Shown here one piece after another: positions 1-9,937 of a DNA stretch of 64,000 nucleotides. The stretch lies in the NCBI RefSeq assembly GCF_003121895.1, contig NZ_QEWW01000001.1:124001-188000 (forward strand), given 5' to 3'. The position numbers were made by a program, and so were the translations under genes. Numbering within the stretch: position 1 is the stretch's first letter; each line of letters starts with the position of its first letter. The notes under the pieces were generated by a model. The model ran no database searches, had not been told where the DNA came from, and worked only from the letters and a program-made list of their open reading frames with translations. This DNA is from Ignatzschineria cameli. GTDB taxonomy: Bacteria; Pseudomonadota; Gammaproteobacteria; Cardiobacteriales; Wohlfahrtiimonadaceae.

Positions 1-891
1 CTCAATGGGGCAGGATTAGCACGAGATATAGCGGGTCCCGATGGATTTGCGATGGGAATGGATATTCGCTATCGCTGGTATCAGATTCGTGAGAAATTGG
101 ATCTTAAAAAACTGGATGCAACTATTGAAGTTGTTAAGCCTCATAATGGAAGTGATCGGCATATTAGTGATGATTATGCTTACTGGTTTGCCCAGATCGG
201 TGGGGTGATGCTCTTTCCTGAAGATCGCTATCCTTTTGTTAAAATCCCTAAAAAATGGCGCAAAGATGCAGAAAAGCAACTTGGAAAATGGGGCGTTCAG
301 GCGGATCAACCGATTATTTTTATCAATCATATTGCGAAAAATCCTCGCCGTTCATGGAAATTATCACAGGTTCGTGAGTTGATTGAGTTGATGCAGCAGC
401 AGTCAAAATGGAAAAATAGCTTCTTTATTATTAATGGGATCCCTGAGATTCTCCCAGAAATTAGAGCATTGATTGAGAAACATCAGCTGACTAATACCGT
501 GGCATTTAGTGCTGTTGATAATTTCTTCCAATTGCCGGCAATGTTAGCTGCTTCTGATCTGATTATCTCGGTAGAAACAGCTGTGATGCATCTTGCTAAT
601 GCGGTTCATGTTCCGGTAATTGCTTTGATGCGAATTAAGACCTTAGAGTGGGTGCCCCTCAATGAGAAGTTAACAACTCTAATTTTCACACCAAAGCGGG
701 CAGATGTCATCTCCGATATTCCGCCACAACGGGTAATTGAAGTACTGCCTGAGGATCCTTTTGCCGGAAGAGCTAAGAAGATGTTAGATGAGAGTCTTGA
801 TGCTTCGGATAATGATGCAGATGATAAGTTAGAAGTTGAAGGGAGCAGGGCGGAAGGTGAATTGAACGCATCAACTGAGGATGGTGAATAG
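1..891 (+). CDS. Glycosyltransferase family 9 (heptosyltransferase-like), 5' truncated
   Basis: The reading frame is open from the first base of the window, so the start lies upstream; 296 residues are visible. Family 9 enzymes transfer heptose or related sugars to lipopolysaccharide core on the cytoplasmic face of the inner membrane. The visible part matches the C-terminal nucleotide-sugar-binding half: an IIFINHIAKNPRRSWK stretch, then DLIISVETAVMHLANAVHVPVIALM, the usual family 9 SVDTGxMHLAxA region. The last 45 or so residues are acidic and low-complexity (Asp/Glu/Ser/Ala), a tail outside the fold. The stop codon shares one base with the GTG start of the next gene (TAGTG), so the two are probably co-transcribed. 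The acceptor sugar cannot be told from this fragment. Confidence 0.8.
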   Translation, partial: LNGAGLARDIAGPDGFAMGMDIRYRWYQIREKLDLKKLDATIEVVKPHNGSDRHISDDYAYWFAQIGGVMLFPEDRYPFVKIPKKWRKDAEKQLGKWGVQADQPIIFINHIAKNPRRSWKLSQVRELIELMQQQSKWKNSFFIINGIPEILPEIRALIEKHQLTNTVAFSAVDNFFQLPAMLAASDLIISVETAVMHLANAVHVPVIALMRIKTLEWVPLNEKLTTLIFTPKRADVISDIPPQRVIEVLPEDPFAGRAKKMLDESLDASDNDADDKLEVEGSRAEGELNASTEDGE

Positions 892-1580
892 TGCGAAAAA
901 AGCCGACTCGAGCAGTGATTTTACTCCCCGGAACCATTCACTTTGAGGCGGTAATAGCCTCTTTTAGTGATTGGTTTCAAGATGCGATCGTGATTGCGGT
1001 TGACAAAGGGATCGATAAAGCGGAAAAAATCGCTCCCTTGCGATGTAATAGCGATGTTGCGGTTGATTATTGGGTTGGGGATTTTGATTCAAGTCATCAC
1101 CTAGAGATCGCGCCGACCCTCTATCGAGAAAAGGTAAGATATCCCGCTGAGAAAGATGAGATCGATACAGAGCTAGCTCTCTCTTTAGCTAGGGAGCAAG
1201 GCATTGATCGATTTCTATTATTAGGCGGGATTGGCGGGCGCCTTGATCATCAAACGGCGCTTCTCTTTCTGCCGGTACAGTATCCTGCGACAACCTTCAT
1301 CCACACCGATGGAGTCGAGAAACTCCATTTTCTAGAGGCTGGACGCCATTACCATTTTTTACTTCCTTTGGGAACTACCGTAAGTCTTATGGCGCTTACC
1401 GATCTGGCAGGTATCAATCTTTCAGGGGTTAAGTGGCCTTTATCGAACTACGCTTTAAAATTAGGCTCAGGATTGACCTATTCCAATGAGGTTGTTGAGG
1501 AGCAGGGGATTGAGGTCTCAATCGAAAAAGGGGATGCGTGGCTCTATCTTTTGCCGGCAGATAGCAAGCGTTCTCTCTAG
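891..1580 (+). CDS. Thiamine pyrophosphokinase
   Basis: Predicted cytoplasmic enzyme of 229 residues that converts thiamine plus ATP to thiamine diphosphate and AMP. The family motifs are in order: DKG at 38-40, GDFDS at 63-67 (metal binding), AEKDEIDTELA at 86-96 and GGIGGRLDH at 112-120; the C-terminal half looks like the beta-sandwich thiamine-binding domain. It starts with GTG overlapping the stop of the glycosyltransferase gene, so translation is probably coupled. Enterobacteria make thiamine diphosphate with ThiL, whereas this ThiN/TPK type is the salvage enzyme, which suggests the cell can use exogenous thiamine. No thiamine riboswitch was seen in this stretch. Confidence 0.9.
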   Translation: MRKKPTRAVILLPGTIHFEAVIASFSDWFQDAIVIAVDKGIDKAEKIAPLRCNSDVAVDYWVGDFDSSHHLEIAPTLYREKVRYPAEKDEIDTELALSLAREQGIDRFLLLGGIGGRLDHQTALLFLPVQYPATTFIHTDGVEKLHFLEAGRHYHFLLPLGTTVSLMALTDLAGINLSGVKWPLSNYALKLGSGLTYSNEVVEEQGIEVSIEKGDAWLYLLPADSKRSL

Positions 1581-1807
1581 TCTTGCTAGATCTTCTGCTA
1601 TATCTAAATGGTGGGGAAAATGGTAGAATGGGCACAAATTTTAAATGAAGAATCATTTATTATTTTCGTTCAGATGATCGATATTGATTGGATCGATATC
1701 GATTGGGTATTTGATACTCGTGAAATGCTAGAGAGATACGAAAGAACTGAAATAGAAACTGAAATAGAAACTGAAACTTGAAACTGACATAGAGGCTTGG
1801 ATCAAAT
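1581..1807. repeat. Intergenic stretch with short direct repeats
   Basis: Contains a near-perfect 15-bp duplication (GATCGATATTGATTG followed by GATCGATATCGATTG, about 1678-1707) and a repeated GAAATAGAAACT unit around 1750-1775. No gene or convincing terminator was recognised. Confidence 0.5.
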
Positions 1808-2170
1808 ATGTGGCAAATTATCTATAATGGCGATTGCTCAAAATCGAGAGCTGCTCGGGAATATCTTGATGAGAAAAAGATTGAATATCAGGTGATTAAT
1901 TATCTTGATGAGCCGATGAGCAGCGAGATCATTCAATCATTATTAACGAAGCTCGGTTTAGGAATTGATGGGATCATTCGTATGAAAGAGGCGCCATTTC
2001 AGGAGATCTCGCAAGAGTGGTTTACTTGGAATGATGCAGAAAAAATTGCATTTGTTGTCGCGCATCCGATCGTTATTGAGCGTCCGATTGTGGTCTATGG
2101 TGAAGATGCTGTTATTGCAAGACCAGATCCTTCTCCGATCGATCATCTTTTAGCAAAGGCTTGGAAATAA
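1808..2170 (+). CDS. arsC: ArsC-family (arsenate) reductase
   Basis: A 120-residue thioredoxin-fold protein of the glutaredoxin-dependent ArsC family. The N-terminal YNGDCSKSR loop carries the nucleophile Cys10, and Arg58, Arg92 and Arg105 sit at the spacing of the three anion-binding arginines of plasmid R773 ArsC (60, 94, 107), so an active arsenate reductase is plausible. It stands alone: no arsB, acr3 or arsR is nearby, as is common for the housekeeping YfgD-type members whose physiological substrate is unclear. The start is ATG at 1808; the upstream region is short-repeat rich and has no strong ribosome binding site. Confidence 0.85.
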   Translation: MWQIIYNGDCSKSRAAREYLDEKKIEYQVINYLDEPMSSEIIQSLLTKLGLGIDGIIRMKEAPFQEISQEWFTWNDAEKIAFVVAHPIVIERPIVVYGEDAVIARPDPSPIDHLLAKAWK

Positions 2171-2385
2171 TCCTAGAGGCATCCTGAAAATCCGAAATTA
2201 TTTTGGAAGTCATTTTAAGCTCATCAATCATGAACTTATTAAGTGAACTTATCAAATGCGCTTATCAAAGCGCGATTCTAGCGATCTTTATAATCTTTGT
2301 GGCCTTTGTGATCTATAAGGACCCTTTGCGATTTTATGGTTGAGTGATTGAGGCTAGAATCTATTCATTATTTATAGGAGAGAAG

Positions 2386-2814
2386 ATGGAAGATAATTTA
2401 CAAAACGTGAGCGATCGATCAATCGGTTTTAGCCGGTTCTTTATAGTCATGGGGGCTATATTTGCAGCGCTTTCTGTCATGTTAGGTGCCTTTGGTGCCC
2501 ATGCTTTAAGTGAGCAATTGGTAGGCCGTAGTGCTGATGTTTGGCAGACGGCGGTTCAATATCAGTTTTTCCATAGTATTGGATTGATCATTATCGGCAT
2601 CCTCCTTCTCCTTTTAACAACCCCTAAACTTCTTCGTTTAGCGGGTTTTTTATTTTTAATAGGGACGATTCTCTTTTCGGGAAGTCTCTATCTTATCGCC
2701 CTCTTATCCGTTAAGAATTTAGGGCTGGTAACGCCTCTTGGCGGACTCTTTTTTATTGTCGGTTGGATATTGCTGATCTGTGCAGCATTATTATCTACTC
2801 GAATTCGTGCTTAA
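2386..2814 (+). CDS. DUF423 family membrane protein (YgdD-like)
   Basis: A small integral membrane protein of 142 residues with four predicted hydrophobic segments. The sequence MLGAFGAHALSE after the first segment, a VWQTAVQYQFFHSIGLI stretch, and a C-terminal TPLGGLFFIVGWILL segment are characteristic of DUF423/YgdD. Function is unknown in the family. The frame extends to a GTG at 2344, but ATG 2386 is preferred because it has a good AGGAG ribosome binding site just upstream. It ends 21 bases before purB and may be co-transcribed with it. Confidence 0.8.
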   Translation: MEDNLQNVSDRSIGFSRFFIVMGAIFAALSVMLGAFGAHALSEQLVGRSADVWQTAVQYQFFHSIGLIIIGILLLLLTTPKLLRLAGFLFLIGTILFSGSLYLIALLSVKNLGLVTPLGGLFFIVGWILLICAALLSTRIRA

Positions 2815-4206
<1,392 letters not shown>

Positions 4207-4298
4207 TTGTCAAAGTAAGATGCTCTAAAAGAGCAACAGCCTCTTGATCTGTTTTAGCGTATCCATCTAGAACAACAAATCGATCATTAGTTTATAAG

Positions 4299-4337
4299 AA
4301 TATTTACAGTGATTTCGGTTGCTGTAAATATTTTTTT
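4299..4337 (+). terminator. Rho-independent terminator after purB
   Basis: An 11-bp perfect stem (AATATTTACAG and CTGTAAATATT) with a 12-base loop, followed by a run of T, about 90 bases after the purB stop. Confidence 0.8.
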
Positions 4338-4464
4338 ATGGGGCTAAGAATAATAAGATAATAAGAAACGAAAGAAGAAACGAAAGAAGAAGCTAAAGCA
4401 ATCAGTATCTAAAGCGTTTAAATCGCTTAAAGCATTTAAAATAGACCAAAGAGGAGGAGGAAAG

Positions 4465-5103
4465 ATGATTTGGGAGATCTATCTACAAGGGGTATTATTA
4501 TCATTTGGCTTAATTGTGGCGATAGGTGCGCAAAATGCTTATGTTTTAAAGCAGGGGATTCAGAATAATCATATCTTTTGGGTGGCAACGATCTGCTTTC
4601 TTTGTGATTTTGTCTTAATGGGAATTGGTATTTTAGGAATTGGTACCATCGTCGCCCAAAACAGTATATTGCAGCTTATTTTGGCATTATTGGGCGCACT
4701 CTATTTAGCAATCTTTGCCTACAATTCACTCCGGGCGATGTTCCAAGAGAGTCGGATGGAGACGGGATATTATGAAGGTCAATCATCACTACGCTCGGTC
4801 ATTATCGGAACATTAGCCATCACACTGCTCAATCCTCATGTCTATCTCGATACGATTGTTATTATTGGTGGCATAGCCGGAACACTAGAGAGTGAGCATA
4901 AAGTAGCATTTCTTTTGGGAAGTCTTACCGCCTCAAGTGCCTGGTTCTATAGTTTAGGTTTTGCCGCAACAAAATTAGCGCCGATTTTCCGAAAACCAAT
5001 TACTTGGCGTATCCTTAATCTTTTGATTGGGATGATGATGTTCTTTATTGTCTATCGACTGCTTCTCTTCAGTTTTGAGCAGATTATGACTTTGATGGCA
5101 TGA
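4465..5103 (+). CDS. LysE/ArgO-family basic amino acid exporter
   Basis: A 212-residue inner-membrane protein with about six hydrophobic segments. The N-terminal GAQNAYVLKQGI and the central LNPHVYLDT motif are the hallmarks of LysE/ArgO arginine or lysine exporters; the LNPHVYLDT block matches E. coli ArgO closely. The likely role is efflux of excess arginine or lysine. Such genes are often next to a LysR-type regulator (ArgP/LysG); none is adjacent. The start at 4465 follows a strong GAGGAGG sequence. It opens a 4-kb run of transport genes, the rest on the opposite strand. Confidence 0.88.
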   Translation: MIWEIYLQGVLLSFGLIVAIGAQNAYVLKQGIQNNHIFWVATICFLCDFVLMGIGILGIGTIVAQNSILQLILALLGALYLAIFAYNSLRAMFQESRMETGYYEGQSSLRSVIIGTLAITLLNPHVYLDTIVIIGGIAGTLESEHKVAFLLGSLTASSAWFYSLGFAATKLAPIFRKPITWRILNLLIGMMMFFIVYRLLLFSFEQIMTLMA

Positions 5104-5287
5104 CTTTAATGGCGTGATTTTAGTGAGCACTGAGACATTAATATTCAGCATTAGGGAGAGTTCTTGGAAGTTACCGATACCGACCGAAGATTATGGATAT
5201 CAAGAATGGGTGAACTATAGTCACTATAGAAGCTATAGTCATATAGTCACGTATAGCTACGGAAGAAGAGAGTAGGCTTTTAGCAAT

Positions 5288-5324
5288 GTGATAAGTAAGT
5301 GATAAGTAAGCGATAAGTAAGTGA
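5288..5324. repeat. Tandem 11-bp repeat
   Basis: Three consecutive copies of GTGATAAGTAA (the third has GC for GT) just upstream of the argO-side terminator. Function unknown. Confidence 0.7.
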
Positions 5325-5325
5325 C

Positions 5326-5364
5326 AAAAAAGAAGCGTAGAACTGATTTCAACGCTTCTTTTAG
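5326..5364. terminator. Bidirectional stem-loop between the exporter and SMR genes
   Basis: AAAAGAAGCGT pairs with ACGCTTCTTTT around a 13-base loop, with A-rich sequence on the left and T-rich on the right, so it can terminate both convergent transcripts. Confidence 0.75.
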
Positions 5365-5457
5365 TGTTTTATCTACCGAGAATCTACTCTAGAGAATCTT
5401 TATTAATGATCTCTACCATAGAATCTCTACCATGGAATCCCCATTAATAGATAACGA

Positions 5458-5802
5458 TTACTGTGTTGCTGTTACTAATTGCAGGCCAACAACGCCGACA
5501 ATAATCGCTACTAAGCTCAAGACTCTCTTAATATTTTTCGATTCATTGAAAAATATAATGTTAAGAGTGACCGCCCCGGCAGTACCAACTCCTGTAAAGA
5601 CAGTATAAGCAATACTGAGGGGAAGGAAGCGGAATGAGAAGTAGAGGAGCGCAAATGAAGCAAAAATGCCACCATAATAGAGCATACGATTGATCAGTGT
5701 ACGATTTTGACTATAGAGGCTAAGTCCAAAAACACCGACAAGTTCTGCCACCGAGGCAAGTGCAACAAAGATCCAGCCAATTGTAATATATGAGATTCCC
5801 AT
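5458..5802 (-). CDS. Small multidrug resistance (SMR) family subunit, second of a pair
   Basis: A 114-residue four-helix SMR protein. The membrane-embedded glutamate essential for proton-coupled transport is in the first helix (VAELVGVFGL, Glu20), and the later LSIAYTVFTGVGTAGAVTLNIIFF segment matches the SMR core. Paired SMR genes encode heterodimers such as YkkCD or EbrAB; in YkkC/YkkD-type pairs the physiological substrate can be guanidinium. Its ATG overlaps the TAA of the upstream partner by one base (TAATG), with AGGAG upstream, so the two are translationally coupled. The substrate cannot be decided from sequence. Confidence 0.88.
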   Translation of the reverse strand: MGISYITIGWIFVALASVAELVGVFGLSLYSQNRTLINRMLYYGGIFASFALLYFSFRFLPLSIAYTVFTGVGTAGAVTLNIIFFNESKNIKRVLSLVAIIVGVVGLQLVTATQ

Positions 5803-6140
5803 TATGCATTCTCCTCTTCTCGAATATTGACATCAAAGAGGTTAAGTCCTAAAACTCCCACCAAAATAATTCCCATAAAGAAGAGCATCTCTCCCGTGAT
5901 TGTTTCATCAAAGAGAAAGTAATCCATCAGGACGGTACCAACGGTACCACTTGCGGCAAAGATCGCATAGACTGTACCCGTAGGGAGTCCTTCACAAGCT
6001 TTTGCTAGAAAGTTGAGGTCGAGGAGGACAAAAGCACCGACGATAGCCCAATGCCACCAGGTTGATGCAACGTTAAATCCATAAAGCCATATCAGCTCAA
6101 AAATAGATGTGAGCGCAACGTAAATCCACGCTTTGTTCAT
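5802..6140 (-). CDS. Small multidrug resistance (SMR) family subunit, first of a pair
   Basis: A 112-residue SMR protein with four hydrophobic helices and the conserved glutamate in helix 1 (SIFELIWLYGFN, Glu15). The GLPTGTVYAIFAASGTVGTVLMDYFLFDE region is typical of the YkkC-like partner in two-component SMR pumps. The frame extends upstream to 6281, but the extension is polar and unlike the family, so ATG at 6140 is chosen. I looked upstream for guanidine riboswitch signatures (ykkC-type, or paired ACGR-loop hairpins) and did not recognise one, which leaves the guanidinium assignment open. Confidence 0.87.
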   Translation of the reverse strand: MNKAWIYVALTSIFELIWLYGFNVASTWWHWAIVGAFVLLDLNFLAKACEGLPTGTVYAIFAASGTVGTVLMDYFLFDETITGEMLFFMGIILVGVLGLNLFDVNIREEENA

Positions 6141-6522
6141 AATAGTTTCCGTATATAAATAACGATAATTGATAAGTTGAGATAGACAGTTGAAGATGCC
6201 TAGTAGATTCTCACTTAGACTTGATATTTTTTGATAGTTTTTGATTGTGCTCGATAATGATGATCTGAGTGTGATGATCATCGATGAATCTTGGGTGATT
6301 CATCAGCAGGTAGGTTTACCCACGCCGATAGCAGAGAAGACAGAATCGGGCAATAAAGAGCGAAGAATGGTTGTACTGCTGTTTGTCGCAAGAGCGCATA
6401 AAAGTAGGAAAGTTGTTAATCGTGAATATATTTTATTCTCTCTTAAGCGAATGTCAATATGGCAGAAGAGAGATTTTTTGAATGTTGATCAGCTTTGAAA
6501 ACTTTGACTCAAACGAGAGAAT
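6141..6522. other. Intergenic region upstream of the SMR pair
   Basis: About 380 bases. It should hold the SMR promoter on the minus strand. No tRNA, terminator or riboswitch was recognised, and the 85-codon plus-strand frame inside it has no ribosome binding site. Confidence 0.4.
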
Positions 6523-6738
6523 TTAAATAGAGGGATCGGCTAGAGGCTTCTCTTCTTTTGCGTTATTTTGAGGCTGCTCAATCTGACGCTCAATAAGTTG
6601 GGCAACATTCTCTTTTACAAGATAATTCATAATAAAGAGTAGTAGGAAGATAAGTAGAATCGCACCGACCCACTTTCCTAGTTGATGTTTAATCCCTTTT
6701 GGGGCTTGATATTGAGGGAGGTTTCGATCAAATGGCAT
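6523..6738 (-). CDS. Small single-pass membrane protein
   Basis: A 71-residue predicted protein: a basic N-terminal 25 residues, one strong hydrophobic helix (about 27-46, VGAILLIFLLLFIMNYL), then a charged Gln/Glu/Lys-rich tail. It starts two bases after the stop of the RhtA-like transporter and shares an AGGTGG-like ribosome binding site lying in that gene's end, so it is most likely the last gene of that transcript. I do not recognise a family. It could be an accessory of the transporter or simply a small envelope protein. Confidence 0.55.
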   Translation of the reverse strand: MPFDRNLPQYQAPKGIKHQLGKWVGAILLIFLLLFIMNYLVKENVAQLIERQIEQPQNNAKEEKPLADPSI

Positions 6739-6740
6739 CT

Positions 6741-7613
6741 CTAATCCACCTTTTTAACAGTTTCAATCGGCTTTGAGGAGAGGGAGGCACCAAGAGAGGC
6801 GATAATGATCGCTAAAATTCCGCTGATCTGTACGCCGGAGAGGACTTCGCTCAAGATAATAAAACCGAAGATAGCGGCAATGGCCGGCTCTAAGCTAGTT
6901 AATGTTCCAAAAGTTTTTGCCGGCATTCGGGTAAGAGCCATCATCTCTAGCGCATAGGGCAGTGCAGAAGTTAAGATCGCAACCGCTAGCGCCATAGGGA
7001 GATATTGTGGAGCAAAGATTGAAAATCCACCACTTGCGATCCCGATGGGGACATAGATAATCGCCGCAATTGCTGCCCCTATACCGACAGTTGCTGTGCC
7101 GTAGTAATTTCCTGCTTTTTGGCCAAAGATAATATAGAGGGCCCAGCAGACTCCTGCGGCTAATGCATAGAAGACCCCTAGGAGATCGATCGAACTACTA
7201 TCTTGAAAAGGGATGAGCGCTAAAAGTCCGAGCACAACTAGGCCGATCCAGAGAAAGTCGATCTTTCTGCGTGAAGCGAAGAGGGCAACCGCTAATGGTC
7301 CAGTAAATTCTAAACCAACAGCAATGCCAAGAGGAATTGTTTTAATCGATTGATAGAAGAGGAAATTCATCGTCCCAAGGGTGATCCCATAGTAGAGAAG
7401 GTAGCGGCGATATCCTACCTGTAACTTTCTTTTCCACGGTTTAAAGATGATAAGCAGAATGATTGCACTAAATCCGAGACGATAGGCCGTAACCGCTTCT
7501 ACTCCTACTAAGGGAAAGAGCTGTTTAGCTAATGTTGCCCCTCCTTGAATAGAGACCATTGCCGCAAAGAGGCAAAGCAGCGGAAGCAGAAGACTACGGT
7601 TTGAATAAATCAT
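6741..7613 (-). CDS. rhtA: RhtA-like threonine/homoserine exporter (EamA/DMT family)
   Basis: A 290-residue, ten-helix drug/metabolite transporter with two EamA repeats. It follows E. coli RhtA through the protein: SIQGGATLAKQLFPLVG, GMNFLFY-like TMNFLFYQSIKTIPLGIAVGLEF (continuing TGPLAVALF), LPYALEMMALTRMPAKTFGTL and a SLEPAIAA block. RhtA exports threonine, homoserine and other amino acids. It is followed within two bases by a small membrane protein gene. The ribosome binding site before 7613 is weak. Confidence 0.85.
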   Translation of the reverse strand: MIYSNRSLLLPLLCLFAAMVSIQGGATLAKQLFPLVGVEAVTAYRLGFSAIILLIIFKPWKRKLQVGYRRYLLYYGITLGTMNFLFYQSIKTIPLGIAVGLEFTGPLAVALFASRRKIDFLWIGLVVLGLLALIPFQDSSSIDLLGVFYALAAGVCWALYIIFGQKAGNYYGTATVGIGAAIAAIIYVPIGIASGGFSIFAPQYLPMALAVAILTSALPYALEMMALTRMPAKTFGTLTSLEPAIAAIFGFIILSEVLSGVQISGILAIIIASLGASLSSKPIETVKKVD

Positions 7614-7834
7614 AATAATATCGGGCTATTATCTATAAAATGGTGCAGAGATTGAGGACAATAAGAGCATCAACAATCGGTGTTTAGATTCATTATTGAA
7701 ATCATCAGTTATCTAGATCGATACCAGATCGATAGCTGAATTGGTATCTGAATCGATTTTTTAAAGAGTTGATTGTAACATGATCCACCTATTTTTGGCG
7801 CGACAAAGTCATCGATGATCTGCTCTGGCTTCTC

Positions 7835-8731
7835 TTAATGTGCTCGTCTTCGAGGAAGAAGCGTGAGCGCCATTCCTCCAAAGATTGCGATAATGCCGAT
7901 CCACTGCTCCGGGGAGGGGAAAAATCCGGTGATAAAGATATCCATTAAAATAGCAACAAGCGGATCGAGAAAAACAAGGAGGGCGATAGTCTCTGTTTTA
8001 AGTGAACGAATTGAGTCAAAGAAGAGGTAGAAAACAATACCGGTATGAACAAAGCCTGTAATGAGGATATAGAGCCAATTACGAGCGGTTAAATTTTCAA
8101 AGAGAGATAGATCGATAAAGGGTGCAAGAAGGAGCGCACCGAAGATAACCTGGATCGTCGTGATGGCATAGGAGCTCGCATATTTAAAGCCTTTTCCTGT
8201 AAGCGTTAAAAGCGCATAGAAGAGTGCCGAGAGTAGCCCATAGATCAGCCCTTTACTAAAGAAGTCAGCAAATGACTCAGTGCGATTGATCTCGGAAATA
8301 GCAAGGGTTCCGATAAAGCAGATGATAATTGCCAACAGAGGAATCAGCGTAAGCCGCTCTTTATAGATAAATGCTCCGAGAATCATCACAATGACAGGGG
8401 CTAGATGATAGATGGAGATCGCCACCGTTACACCGCTCTCTTCGATCGCTTTAAAAAAATAGACCCAATTGAGAATGAGGAAAACGCCACAGACTAAGAT
8501 CTTCATAATCTCTTTAGGAATCCAACGCTCACGACGTAGTTGCCCCGATAGCCACCAAAAGAGCCCTAAAAAGAGGCTCGCACAGATGCAGCGGATAAAG
8601 ACTAGTTCCAGGGCGGGTATGCCGCTTCTTTCTGAAAAGAAACCGACAGATCCAAATAGGATCATAGCGATCGACATCTTCGTCAATGCCGAGCGATTAT
8701 TAAGTGCCGGCGTTAGGGTATTCTCCATCAT
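7835..8731 (-). CDS. EamA/DMT family transporter
   Basis: A 298-residue protein with about ten predicted membrane helices in two EamA halves (roughly 15-150 and 160-295). Family members move amino acids, nucleosides or other metabolites across the inner membrane. The substrate is unknown; it is clearly diverged from the RhtA-like neighbour. It is the fifth exporter-type protein within 4.3 kb. Two adjacent ATG codons (8731 and 8728) could both serve as the start. Confidence 0.8.
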   Translation of the reverse strand: MMENTLTPALNNRSALTKMSIAMILFGSVGFFSERSGIPALELVFIRCICASLFLGLFWWLSGQLRRERWIPKEIMKILVCGVFLILNWVYFFKAIEESGVTVAISIYHLAPVIVMILGAFIYKERLTLIPLLAIIICFIGTLAISEINRTESFADFFSKGLIYGLLSALFYALLTLTGKGFKYASSYAITTIQVIFGALLLAPFIDLSLFENLTARNWLYILITGFVHTGIVFYLFFDSIRSLKTETIALLVFLDPLVAILMDIFITGFFPSPEQWIGIIAIFGGMALTLLPRRRAH

Positions 8732-8809
8732 AATTAAACTCTTTGAGGTGTGGATAATAGCTAAAAGCTGTTGTTACTTATTCATCTAATAGTCATCTAA
8801 CAGTTCTCT

Positions 8810-8880
8810 CATGGACGTTCAATAGAGGTGTAATAGACGTGCAATAGACCTGTAATAGACGTGCAATAGACCTGCAATAG
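8810..8880. repeat. 11-bp tandem repeat array
   Basis: About six copies of an 11-base unit, consensus AATAGAC(G/C)TG(C/T), with the G and C variants alternating so that a 22-base higher-order period is visible. It lies upstream of the EamA gene, in a 580-base gap that runs to epmC. The one-turn-of-helix period could phase protein binding; no function is known. Confidence 0.85.
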
Positions 8881-9314
8881 AAACATCATAGAGGCGCTAT
8901 AGCGATGATTCTGCATAGCAGTCATATTATAAAAACCTTATTATAGAAACTGTTATAAAAACTATAGAAGCGCTCTATGCTATCGAAATATTGTCGAAAT
9001 ATTGATAGCTCTGATTGTAGCGAAGCTTGATTTTGTCAAAAGTCTTTAGCTACCCTCTAAAAGTTATGTTTAAGAGCTCATTGTGGGAGCTATTCCATAA
9101 TCTGCTGACACCGGGTAAGCGTCGATCGATTAAAAGTGGGTGGAAATATCGATATCGCTCCCTACTTTACCAAAGTTAAACGATCATGTGCTATTTTCTG
9201 CATCATGGGGCTGAATCTTAGTCAAGAGGAGAGCGAGTCGCTTATGTTAAAATAGTGCTCCATTGGTATAAAATCTCCGCTTAAATGAATCGGATGAAGG
9301 AGTAGGAGTGCATC

Positions 9315-9863
9315 ATGAATCATCGCTATGAGGATCTGATCGAGATCTTCAATAATACCTTTTTAGAGAGTGAGAATACGATTTTAGTTAAAGGGGATGA
9401 CGAGCCGATCTATCTGCCGGCAGATGATCAATCTCCTCATCATCGTATTATCTTTGCGCATGGCTTTTTCCAGAGTGGGCTACATGAAATTGCCCATTGG
9501 TGTATTGCCGGGCATGAAAGACGAAAGCTTATTGATTTTGGATACTGGTATTGTCCGGATGGTCGAGATGAAGCAACTCAAGCTCAATTTGAAGCGCATG
9601 AGATTCGGCCTCAAGCGTTAGAATGGCTCTTTTCTCAGGCGTGTGGGCGGCCATTTTCTGTTAGCTGTGATAATCTTGCAGGTGATTTTGAACCTGATCG
9701 ATTGCAGTTTCAGCAGCGGGTGCAGCAAGAGGTGATTAAGATGCTCAATGAAGGGATCCCGCCGCGGGGTAAATTATTGATTACGGCACTGCAAAACTTT
9801 TATCAAACATCTCCCTTTACGGAAGCTGACTTTCCCTATCCTGAGACAATTTGGGATCTTTAA
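9315..9863 (+). CDS. epmC: Elongation factor P hydroxylase (EpmC/YfcM)
   Basis: A 182-residue protein matching EpmC, which hydroxylates the beta-lysylated lysine of elongation factor P. The metal-binding signature GLHEIAHWCIAGHERR is at 56-70, with His57, Glu58 and His61, followed by GYWYCPDGR and EAHEIRPQALEW. The start ATG 9315 has an AAGGAGTAGGAG ribosome binding site. EpmA, EpmB and Efp are not in this window. A -10-like TAAAAT lies upstream near 9248. Confidence 0.9.
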   Translation: MNHRYEDLIEIFNNTFLESENTILVKGDDEPIYLPADDQSPHHRIIFAHGFFQSGLHEIAHWCIAGHERRKLIDFGYWYCPDGRDEATQAQFEAHEIRPQALEWLFSQACGRPFSVSCDNLAGDFEPDRLQFQQRVQQEVIKMLNEGIPPRGKLLITALQNFYQTSPFTEADFPYPETIWDL

Positions 9864-9937
9864 CGAAGCGAAAGTAGCAGTGAGAGTGGCTCTGTGGAAG
9901 AGTATTTAATGAAGTAGTGCGAGGCGATAGAAGAGCG

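Noticed and set aside
6141-6300. Possible guanidine riboswitch upstream of the SMR pair
   Set aside because: I looked for ykkC motifs or paired ACGR-loop hairpins and did not see them.
6241-6498. 85-codon plus-strand frame between the SMR genes and the small membrane protein
   Set aside because: Non-ATG start, no ribosome binding site and no recognisable composition or family.
8810-8880. Tandem repeats as a CRISPR array
   Set aside because: The unit is 11 bases with no spacer; it is a simple tandem repeat.
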